Shown here: in pieces, positions 7,211 to 12,898 of the stretch
Layout of the letters: each line of letters begins with the position of its first letter
Numbering within the stretch: the first letter of the stretch is position 1
Origin: CAYSWF01 sp964562905
Lineage (GTDB): Bacteria; Patescibacteriota; Andersenbacteria; UBA10190
Length of the DNA: 12,898 nucleotides
NCBI GenBank assembly: GCA_964562905.1
Contig: CAZLVG010000025.1
Location: forward strand, 1-12,898
Direction: 5' to 3'
Position numbers and translations under genes: made by a program
The notes under the pieces: generated by a model
Told to the model about the DNA's origin: nothing
The model's database searches: none
The model's input: the letters and a program-made list of their open reading frames with translations, nothing else

Positions 7211-7456
7211 AACTTGTTAAGGTTGGTGGAAACTTATCAGAACTCATTGAAATTTGGAAACATATCTTGCCCATCAAAATAGTCAATTTCAATAAATTCC
7301 TATTAGTTTCTCTAAAACTCAACTAAATGACCTAACTTTTAAACTGTCCGCTGTGAAAGGGCGGCCAGGCAATTGCGGCGTAAGTTTTGGAAGAGGTTTA
7401 AAAATTTTAAGAATTAGGATTTATTTAAAAATTAAAAATCATAAAATCAATAATTG
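7194..7456. repeat. Imperfect 16-bp direct repeat flanking an AT-rich spacer
   Basis: ATAAAATCAACAACTG (7194-7209) and ATAAAATCAATAATTG (7441-7456) match at 14 of 16 positions. They bracket about 231 bp of AT-rich DNA (7210-7440) with no ORF of note, apart from a short GC-rich island near 7348-7382. Each copy includes a gene's stop region: the first ends the plus-strand glycosyltransferase, the second spans the stop of the minus-strand asnB-like gene. The part at 7396-7440 is low complexity, resembling degenerate dispersed repeats. No strong intrinsic terminator is seen for either convergent gene. The repeat may be chance in AT-rich DNA. Confidence 0.4.
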
Positions 7457-9321
7457 TGAATCCACCGGTCGTGCCACATCTGCCAGGCCAATAAAGTCCA
7501 CAGTTTCTTGCGGTGATCGGCCCGGCCGCCGCGGTGCTCCTGCAGCAGCCTGCTGACCGCGGCCGGACGCAAAACGCCGTCCGAGCGTAATTTTTGTTCA
7601 TTAAGTAGTTCTCTGGCCCATTCGTGCAGCGGCCCCTTCAGCCAGTAACCCAGCGGCAGGGCGAAGCCTCGCTTGCCCCTATCTATGATGCTGTCAGGTA
7701 TACGTCCGCGCATGACTTTTTTCAGCAAGTATTTATTCCGCTTGAATTTCTCCGGCAGCCGCATAACAAATTCAGCCAGGTCCACGTCCAGAAACGGCGT
7801 TCGCGCTTCTAAGCCAGTAAACATGGTAGCCCGGTCAAGTTTCACCACAATATCGTTATGCAAATAATGAAGCAAGGTAAGTTGCGACACCGCGTCCGTG
7901 GTGTTCAGCCGGGAATTTCGGGCCGCCAGCCGGTCTATATCCACGAATAAGCCATTCAGTTCCTGCCGCCAGTCATCCGTAAGAAGATCCCTTAACTCCA
8001 CATCGGAGAAAGATCCCAGCCATATCTGGTTTCTGTAGGGCAGTCCGTAGCCTAGACCTTTCAGAAACGACTTGAGTTTAAAATCAAAAGAAAAATAGCC
8101 GTAGTTGGTGGGCAGCCGCCACGCCGCTTTGTAAGCGGCTCGCCAGAAGCCGCGGGGGAGACCGGGAATAAAGCGCGCGGCCCTAGCCGCCTGAAAGGTG
8201 CCGTAGCCTCCCAGCAGTTCGTCGCCGCCGTCGCCGTCCAGCACGACCTTCACCTGCCGTCTGGCCAGCTGGCTTACCGCATAGGTCGGCAGCAGAGAAG
8301 CGTCGCCGAAAGGCACGTCCATCAGTGAAGCAATCTTGTCCAGTGACTTATGAAATTGGTCCATGTCAAAGCGCAAGCCGTGGTGCCTGGTGCCGACGGC
8401 CTCCGCCGCCCGCCGGGCGAAGCCGCCTTCATTAAATTCCTTTTCCCTGAAAGATACGGAAAAGGAGTGCAGTTCCCTCGGCTGCTGCCGGCGCATATAC
8501 CAGGCAATAGCCGTGGAGTCAATGCCGCCGCTAAGCAACACGCCCACCGGCACGTCAGCCACCATTCGGCGTCTTACGGCCGCGCCCATTTTTTCATCAA
8601 AGGACGAAAGTGCCTGGCGCTCGCTCTGACATGAGTCTTTAGGGGTAAAGCTGGGTTGCCACCACTGTCTGACGTTGCAGCCGGAAGTTGTAATCTCCGC
8701 CAGGCTGCCCATCGGCAGCCGTTTTATATCTTTATACCCCGTAGCGGGCGCGGGCACGTACTCGTACAGAAAATATTTAGCCACGGCCTCCCTGTCCAGT
8801 TTCGCTTCAACGCCGGGATATTCCAGCAGCGCCTTAACCTCGGAAGCAAAAAGAAAGGTTCCGTTCTGCCACCGGTAGTACAACGGCTTTTTTCCGAACG
8901 GTCCGGTGGCCAACAGCAAGCGCTTTCCGCGCGCGTCCCAAAGCGCCAACGCGAACATGCCGCGCAGTTCACTCAAGGCCGCTGCGCCTTTTTTGGCCAG
9001 TACCTGCAGCAGCACTTCGGTATCCGACGATGACCGCAAGTTAATGTCGCGGCAATATCTTTCCGACAGCTGCTGGTAATTGTAGATTTCCCCGTTATAA
9101 ACCAGCGTGTACCAACCGTCCGGCGTGCTCATGGGCTGCCGGCCGGCCGATGACAGATCTATTATAGATAGCCGCTGATGAGCCAGACCAATGCTGCCTC
9201 CAGTAAATAAACCATCATCATCCGGCCCCCGGTGGCGCAAGACTGACGACATGCGCCGCAGCGCCGTTCTGTCCACGTGTTTATCTCTATCCGTATGCCA
9301 CACGCCGGCTATCCCGCACAT
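7447..9321 (-). CDS. asnB: AsnB-like glutamine-hydrolysing asparagine synthase / amidotransferase
   Basis: A 624-aa class II glutamine amidotransferase fused to an ATP-pyrophosphatase synthetase domain, the usual AsnB length. The N-terminal glutaminase has nucleophile Cys2 (MCGIAG), RGPDDDG at 31-37, RLSIIDL at 50-56, NGEIYN at 76-81 and Asp100. The synthetase has the PP-loop SGGIDST at 264-270, DGDGGDELLGGY at 362-373 and the late block RATMFTGLEARTPFLD. It makes ammonia from glutamine and uses ATP to amidate a carboxylate. AsnB-type enzymes form asparagine, but relatives in polysaccharide clusters (for example WbpS) modify sugars, and the context favours that as a possibility. Oddities: the usual ARDRFG before KPLYY reads ATGPFG (138-143), and the usual DEP before FGD reads DVP (335-337). 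It is last of a three-gene run, 57 bp after the previous gene, possibly with its own promoter. The start is fixed because Cys2 must follow Met1. Confidence 0.95.
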   Translation of the reverse strand: MCGIAGVWHTDRDKHVDRTALRRMSSVLRHRGPDDDGLFTGGSIGLAHQRLSIIDLSSAGRQPMSTPDGWYTLVYNGEIYNYQQLSERYCRDINLRSSSDTEVLLQVLAKKGAAALSELRGMFALALWDARGKRLLLATGPFGKKPLYYRWQNGTFLFASEVKALLEYPGVEAKLDREAVAKYFLYEYVPAPATGYKDIKRLPMGSLAEITTSGCNVRQWWQPSFTPKDSCQSERQALSSFDEKMGAAVRRRMVADVPVGVLLSGGIDSTAIAWYMRRQQPRELHSFSVSFREKEFNEGGFARRAAEAVGTRHHGLRFDMDQFHKSLDKIASLMDVPFGDASLLPTYAVSQLARRQVKVVLDGDGGDELLGGYGTFQAARAARFIPGLPRGFWRAAYKAAWRLPTNYGYFSFDFKLKSFLKGLGYGLPYRNQIWLGSFSDVELRDLLTDDWRQELNGLFVDIDRLAARNSRLNTTDAVSQLTLLHYLHNDIVVKLDRATMFTGLEARTPFLDVDLAEFVMRLPEKFKRNKYLLKKVMRGRIPDSIIDRGKRGFALPLGYWLKGPLHEWARELLNEQKLRSDGVLRPAAVSRLLQEHRGGRADHRKKLWTLLAWQMWHDRWIHNY

Positions 9322-9339
9322 AGTTTATATACGCAACTA

Positions 9340-9368
9340 ACCGTAAGTCAGCCGGCTTAAGCCGTCAA
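9340..9368 (-). promoter_or_regulatory. Candidate promoter with central palindrome upstream of the asnB-like gene
   Basis: On the minus strand TTGACG (9368-9363, 5 of 6 to consensus) is followed after exactly 17 bp by TACGGT (9345-9340, 3 of 6). The spacer and the edge of the -35 contain a perfect 12-bp palindrome, CGGCTTAAGCCG (9353-9364), well placed for a repressor. A TATATA box at 9332-9327, four to five bases before the ATG, could be an alternative -10. Internal control of asnB within the operon is therefore plausible but unproven. Confidence 0.4.
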
Positions 9369-9378
9369 AGCAGAACAC

Positions 9379-10479
9379 TTAAGACTTTTTCTCTGAACGT
9401 CCAAGCTCCTTCTCATCTGTATATTCTTTACTGGCGGCCTCCTCTCTACCCGCTTCCGGCACAGGCGCGGAAAAAGGAGCGGGCTTGTCGGCTTCAGGCC
9501 TCCTCGTCCCAGCGCCGAAAGATGCCGCGCGGGAAGACCGCTTTACCGGCTCACGGGCAGCAGATTTTCCAGTTAAAGATCCCTTTTGTCCCAGGCGCCG
9601 CCACCAGACATAGCCGGCGCCGGCTGCCGCCGAGACCAAAATTACTACTGCCACGGCGATGCCAACAGTTATCAGACCGCCCAAGTCGGCCCGCGCGGCC
9701 TGCGCCGCGGGCGAAGGAGATACTCGCGCCCGGGGCGAAGAGCGCAATATCCGCACCTCGCTGGCCGTGCGTTTGAATTTGACCGGCCTGCCGGCTGTTA
9801 ACACTTCACCTCCAGCCGCGGTGGCGGCCGCGTAAACAGTATGATCGCCGTTTTCCAGAGTATCTTCCGAGTTGTACAAAAAGCGCCCGCTGGCGTCGGC
9901 CCGCGCCACCCACGCCTCGGGCTGCTTTGAGTAAACCAGTAAAGTAACCAGCGAGTATGCCGGGGCTGTGCCCGTTACAACCAGTCTCTCTTGCCCTCCT
10001 TCCTTTTGCTCCAACCGCACATTAATTACGCGGTAGCGCGTGCTGGTATCGGCGGTATTGACACCGGAATATTCCACCCGATCTCCCGGCGAGGCTGCCA
10101 GCGGGTTGTAGCCGCGCACCACCTCCAGACCGTCAATAAAACCGTCTCCGTCGGTATCGGGATCGGCCGGGTCCGTAGCCAGTCTCGCCTCGTCTAAATC
10201 GCTTAGCCCGTCTCTGTCCCTGTCAACATCACTGCCCAGCAACTCAAAGGGCAGCTCCTCCACGCCGGCAGGCAGCGGCGCGGGTTGTGTTTCAGGAGAA
10301 GGAGCGGGAGAAGGAGGAGTCGGAGCCAGAGTCGCCACCCGCGGCTGGCTGATAACATACTGCCGTTCCGCCTCTTCCATGTCGTAATAATGATCGTCAT
10401 CGCCAAAATCATCATGGGCCAGTACCGCGACGGTCCAGGCAAAAAGCCCCAGTATTATTACAGCCAGTCGACGCCTCAT
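9379..10479 (-). CDS. Secreted membrane-anchored protein with TSP3-like calcium loops and Ig-like domain
   Basis: A 366-aa exported protein. Residues 1-21 form a signal peptide (RRR then a hydrophobic core ending AVLA). An acidic stretch (22-40) and a Pro/Ser/Thr-rich linker (50-72) follow. Residues 84-127 contain thrombospondin type 3-like Asp-rich loops (DVDRDRDGLSD, DPDTDGDGFIDGLE), which typically bind calcium. A beta-rich region at about 148-245 resembles a bacterial Ig-like domain. A Ser/Pro/Ala linker leads to a single helix at about 267-293, then a charged Lys/Glu-rich cytoplasmic tail of about 70 residues. The protein is thus a type I surface protein. It starts 8 bp after a GT39-like glycosyltransferase gene and precedes asnB, so it is a plausible acceptor or partner of the glycosylation machinery. 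No enzyme motif is visible. No Shine-Dalgarno precedes the ATG. Confidence 0.85.
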   Translation of the reverse strand: MRRRLAVIILGLFAWTVAVLAHDDFGDDDHYYDMEEAERQYVISQPRVATLAPTPPSPAPSPETQPAPLPAGVEELPFELLGSDVDRDRDGLSDLDEARLATDPADPDTDGDGFIDGLEVVRGYNPLAASPGDRVEYSGVNTADTSTRYRVINVRLEQKEGGQERLVVTGTAPAYSLVTLLVYSKQPEAWVARADASGRFLYNSEDTLENGDHTVYAAATAAGGEVLTAGRPVKFKRTASEVRILRSSPRARVSPSPAAQAARADLGGLITVGIAVAVVILVSAAAGAGYVWWRRLGQKGSLTGKSAAREPVKRSSRAASFGAGTRRPEADKPAPFSAPVPEAGREEAASKEYTDEKELGRSEKKS

Positions 10480-10487
10480 AGCTGTCT

Positions 10488-12557
10488 TTATGGTAGCCGA
10501 TAGGCTAGGTCCCCGCTACGAAGGAAGTCGCTGTTTTTTTCTCCCGCCTTGAGAGGCCGGCGCCGCAAAACCATCTCTCCCGGCAATAAATCGTAGTCGG
10601 TTAATTTTACCGTCACCGCGTCACCTTCTACGGATTGCGGACTGGTTAAAGACACGTAATACGTTCGGCTCGAAGAATTTTTTATCGGTTCAAACTCAAA
10701 CCGGTGCCAGTCACTGTCCTTAATCTCACTGGCGTTAACGGCCACCGTTCGCAAATCTTCCCGCGCGTTCACATCTTCCCTCACGTGCAGCACCACGTCT
10801 CCAGTGTTGGAACGACCACTGAAAGTAGCCAAGCCTACATCCAAAGCCGACCAGTTATCACGAGCGACAGGTATTACCTGTCCCACCTCTATGCCACCGG
10901 TCAGCTCGCCCGCGTGCCGGGGAAAATAATGGAGTCTGGTCAATGCATAAATATTAACGTAGGGCCGCCCGCCAATAGCCACGGTGTAAACGGGGCGGCT
11001 CTCTCGCCATTCGTCAAGAACATTGCTGGCCACATCGTCCTGGGCCCGGCCGGCCATATTCCGATACGTCAGTACGTAAGCCACCCGTTTGTCATTCCGG
11101 GAACTTAAACTCATGGTTTTGCCTTTGAAGTATGTTCCAGTCACAGACGGATACCATGAGGCGATATACAACTCTTCTCCGACCGGGTGCGTGTTAAGCA
11201 GCCTGGCGGCGGCATCAAGCCCCTCTCCCCAGCCTTGCTGGCTAGCCGGACGTATGCCGGGCAAAGACGGGTTGCTGTACGCGATAGCATAAGGCGACCA
11301 TAACAGTACCTGTGCCAAAAGAAGTAGAATTATCGCTGCGGTAATAACGGCCAGCCGTGGCTTCCTGCCCCAGACCGCGGCCATCTTTGTCCACAGATCT
11401 CTTTCGCCCGCCACGACTTGCGCTGCCAGGCCGCCGCGCCTTTGCATGACCGTCATCGCCACTCCTAGGCCCCATCCGGCCATTAAAGGTAACATAACCA
11501 GTGCCGGCAGAGCGTAACGATCGGCTTTTTTAGCTGCCAGAGTAATTAGAACCAGATAACCGGCCGCGTAGATAAAAAACCACATCACCAGCGGCATCTC
11601 CCGGTTCCTCCTCCAGGAGCGCACGGCGGCTACTAACATGCCAGCGCTTAATATCAAGGTAAAAGGAGTGCCGCGTCCCGCTACTGTCCGCAGATAAAAA
11701 CTGGCCGGCCGTATCGGCTCTTTAGAAACTTCCGGCGCCACGTGCTCCTGGCTCATGATATTACGGGCCGTGTCTATCACGGCGCCCGTTTGCAGATCGC
11801 TTCTGGTCATAAGAGCCGGCCACGCCAATGCCAGCACGGCTACAGCTATCGCTGCCGCAAATAACACATCCCGAAAGCGCAACTTTTCATAGGATTGTAC
11901 GCCCCACGACCGGCGCAGCCACAATGAAGCAGCGACCATGATAGCAAAAACGGCAAGGAGCCACAGGGAAGGCAAAAGTTTAGTCGCCGCGGCCAAACCG
12001 GCCAGCACGCCTGTCAGCATCAGCCAGCGGCGGCGTACCTCCTGCCAATAAACAATAAAGGCCAGAAAGCTGCCCGTCATGAACAGCGCCAGCAATGCGT
12101 CAGGGTGGACGATCTGGCTCATGCCCGTCAGATAGGGATCTGTAGCCAGTACGACACCGGCCAGGCCGGCTGCCCGCCAGTCCAGCAAACGTGCCAGCAG
12201 TCCAACGTTTAAGCCTATCAACAAAGCACTGGCCGCGGCGACTGGCAATGCCGCGGCCAGCCTGAAATGCTTTAAGTTGGATGTGTCAATGTCAAATCCA
12301 AGACGGCTTTCCTGCCAGACAATGCCGGCTCCCGCCAGCCACATAACAGACGCGCCCGGATGAGTGGTAATAAACGTACCCGAAGGATCCCCTTGAAGAA
12401 ATAATTTGTGATAAAACTGACCGCTGCGCACCATCCACTTCGCTTCGTCCACAGTCATAAAGTCCCCCAGCCCCGGCAAGCGCACCGCCAAAGCCAGTAC
12501 GGCTGTCAGAAAAGCCAGTACCGCTGGTCTCTTGAGTATGTGGGCCAATCCCGCCAT
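10488..12557 (-). CDS. GT39-like membrane glycosyltransferase with C-terminal beta-sandwich domain
   Basis: A 689-aa membrane protein from the ATG at 12557; the frame is open to a GTG at 12608, which would add 17 polar residues. The ATG is preferred because MAGLAHILKRP leads directly into the first helix. The first loop has MTVDEAKW (Asp37-Glu38) and HPG at 66-68. HPDALLALF (Asp153), AAKKADRYALPA (344-348 core) and GWGEGLDAAARLLN (442 on) match the 495-aa protein at 5723-7210, showing a common origin. Beyond about residue 543 it adds a roughly 145-residue soluble tail, mostly beta strands, with a DSDWHRFEFEPI motif typical of carbohydrate-binding-like modules in such proteins. The role inferred is transfer of a lipid-linked sugar at the outer membrane face, with the tail binding glycan or acceptor. 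It heads the three-gene run, 8 bp from the calcium-loop protein. No Shine-Dalgarno is present (CCTGTTATAT before ATG). Confidence 0.87.
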   Translation of the reverse strand: MAGLAHILKRPAVLAFLTAVLALAVRLPGLGDFMTVDEAKWMVRSGQFYHKLFLQGDPSGTFITTHPGASVMWLAGAGIVWQESRLGFDIDTSNLKHFRLAAALPVAAASALLIGLNVGLLARLLDWRAAGLAGVVLATDPYLTGMSQIVHPDALLALFMTGSFLAFIVYWQEVRRRWLMLTGVLAGLAAATKLLPSLWLLAVFAIMVAASLWLRRSWGVQSYEKLRFRDVLFAAAIAVAVLALAWPALMTRSDLQTGAVIDTARNIMSQEHVAPEVSKEPIRPASFYLRTVAGRGTPFTLILSAGMLVAAVRSWRRNREMPLVMWFFIYAAGYLVLITLAAKKADRYALPALVMLPLMAGWGLGVAMTVMQRRGGLAAQVVAGERDLWTKMAAVWGRKPRLAVITAAIILLLLAQVLLWSPYAIAYSNPSLPGIRPASQQGWGEGLDAAARLLNTHPVGEELYIASWYPSVTGTYFKGKTMSLSSRNDKRVAYVLTYRNMAGRAQDDVASNVLDEWRESRPVYTVAIGGRPYVNIYALTRLHYFPRHAGELTGGIEVGQVIPVARDNWSALDVGLATFSGRSNTGDVVLHVREDVNAREDLRTVAVNASEIKDSDWHRFEFEPIKNSSSRTYYVSLTSPQSVEGDAVTVKLTDYDLLPGEMVLRRRPLKAGEKNSDFLRSGDLAYRLP

Positions 12558-12621
12558 ATATAACAGGATAACGCACAAATCAGAAAAATTCGCGCCTCTG
12601 CCAACCACGCCTAATCTCTTA

Positions 12622-12654
12622 CCGGCCCGCTAGCCGCTTATTGGCGCGGGCCGG
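12622..12654. repeat. Hairpin 1: 9-bp inverted repeat
   Basis: CCGGCCCGC (12622-12630) and GCGGGCCGG (12646-12654) are perfectly complementary around a 15-nt loop, which itself contains GCC and GGC able to pair. It is the hairpin nearest the glycosyltransferase gene and lies only about 65 bp upstream of its ATG. Confidence 0.75.
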
Positions 12655-12664
12655 CAGGATCTCC

Positions 12665-12686
12665 CGCCGCGCGCTGGCGCGCGGCG
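12665..12686. repeat. Hairpin 2: 10-bp inverted repeat
   Basis: CGCCGCGCGC (12665-12674) and GCGCGCGGCG (12677-12686) are a perfect 10-bp inverted repeat; sterically the loop is CTGG with a 9-bp stem. It is separated from each neighbouring hairpin by exactly 10 nt. Confidence 0.75.
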
Positions 12687-12696
12687 TCCCCTTAAA

Positions 12697-12726
12697 GCCT
12701 TGGCACCGCCTGGGCGGTGCCAAGGC
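12697..12726 (-). terminator. Hairpin 3: 14-bp inverted repeat, possible terminator
   Basis: GCCTTGGCACCGCC (12697-12710) and its exact complement (12713-12726) form a 14-bp stem with a two-base centre (effective CTGG-type loop), the strongest structure in the window. On the minus strand it is followed by TTTAAGG, a weak U-tract, so it could end a transcript entering from the right. Terminator function is uncertain because the U-tract is short. Confidence 0.4.
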
Positions 12727-12898
12727 CGGGCGAAGGGGGCGGGGGCGCGGGGCCGCGGCGGCGTAAAGCCGCGTGGCAGCCGCGCCGCTATACGCAGGAC
12801 CCGCGGGACGGCGACAGAGATCAGCCGTGGCTGGTACTACTGTCTCGGCTTTCGCAGTTGAGCTCACGCAACAGCTTAACCAGATAAATTACCTTAAA

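Larger units (their letters stand above)
12558..12898. other. Gene-free, GC-rich, structure-rich region at the right edge
   Basis: About 340 bp without a convincing gene. From 12622 to 12726 it holds three strong hairpins. From 12730 to 12810 it is G/C homopolymer-like with small stems such as GCGGC-GTAAA-GCCGC (12758-12772). From 12812 to 12844 GACAG/CTGTC encloses CAGCC-GT-GGCTG (12822-12833). From 12850 the composition returns to ordinary. It lies upstream of the minus-strand operon, so it is that operon's leader, the 3' end of a gene beyond the edge, or both. No tRNA, rRNA or known riboswitch could be recognised. No clear promoter was found. Confidence 0.6.

Noticed and set aside
12558..12608. 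Extension of the 689-aa glycosyltransferase to the GTG at 12608
   Set aside because: The extra 17 residues are polar and unlike the paralogue's N-terminus; the ATG at 12557 begins right before the first helix and shares its upstream bases with the paralogue.
12619..12867. 82-codon minus-strand frame from a GTG, through the GC-rich region
   Set aside because: It runs through three perfect hairpins and G/C-rich low complexity, has an Ala/Arg/Pro-biased product with no recognisable domain, and starts with GTG; it is most likely an open frame caused by high GC.
12790..12898. tRNA gene
   Set aside because: The stem-loops do not form a cloverleaf and no T-loop consensus (GTTCRANNC) was found.

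Overview
The window carries seven confident protein genes. Five are large polytopic membrane glycosyltransferase-like proteins of the GT-C fold: one YfhO-like, four of the GT39 (PMT/ArnT) type. The other two are a class II (AsnB-type) amidotransferase and a secreted, membrane-anchored protein with thrombospondin type 3-like calcium loops and an Ig-like domain. No rRNA, tRNA, CRISPR array, transposase or phage gene is visible. Stops are TAA, TAG and TGA, so the standard bacterial code fits and TGA recoding is excluded. None of the seven starts has a Shine-Dalgarno sequence; most are preceded by AT-rich -10-like sequence very close to the ATG. Together with many GT-C enzymes, a TSP3/Ig-like surface protein and a degenerate 'CAAATTC' repeat, this suggests an uncultivated bacterium, most likely Patescibacteria (CPR). 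That placement is an inference: no marker gene is present, and other candidate phyla remain possible.

Layout. 1-131: leader region with three 14-bp near-palindromic tandem repeats, a strong hairpin and a possible 17-codon upstream ORF. 132-2714 (+): YfhO-like membrane protein with an N-terminal beta-rich extracytoplasmic domain and an in-frame repeat insertion in a cytoplasmic loop. 2773-5699 (-): two tandem paralogous GT39-like proteins, 11 bp apart. 5700-5722: a 23-bp divergent promoter with overlapping -10 elements. 5723-7210 (+): another GT39-like protein. 7211-7446: AT-rich convergent intergenic segment. 7447-12608 (-): a likely operon read right to left, comprising a GT39-like protein with a C-terminal beta-sandwich domain, the calcium-loop/Ig-like anchored protein 8 bp downstream, and an AsnB-like amidotransferase 57 bp further on. 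12609-12898: very GC-rich gene-free region with three strong hairpins separated by equal 10-nt gaps.

How the genes may work together. The likely theme is cell-envelope glycan assembly or protein glycosylation at the outer face of the cytoplasmic membrane. GT-C enzymes transfer sugars from polyprenyl-phosphate carriers. AsnB-type amidotransferases in polysaccharide clusters amidate sugar or uronic acid residues. The anchored surface protein has Pro/Ser/Thr-rich linkers of the kind PMT-family enzymes glycosylate, so it is a candidate acceptor. No cytosolic glycosyltransferase, flippase or sugar-nucleotide gene lies in the window, so the glycan itself cannot be named.
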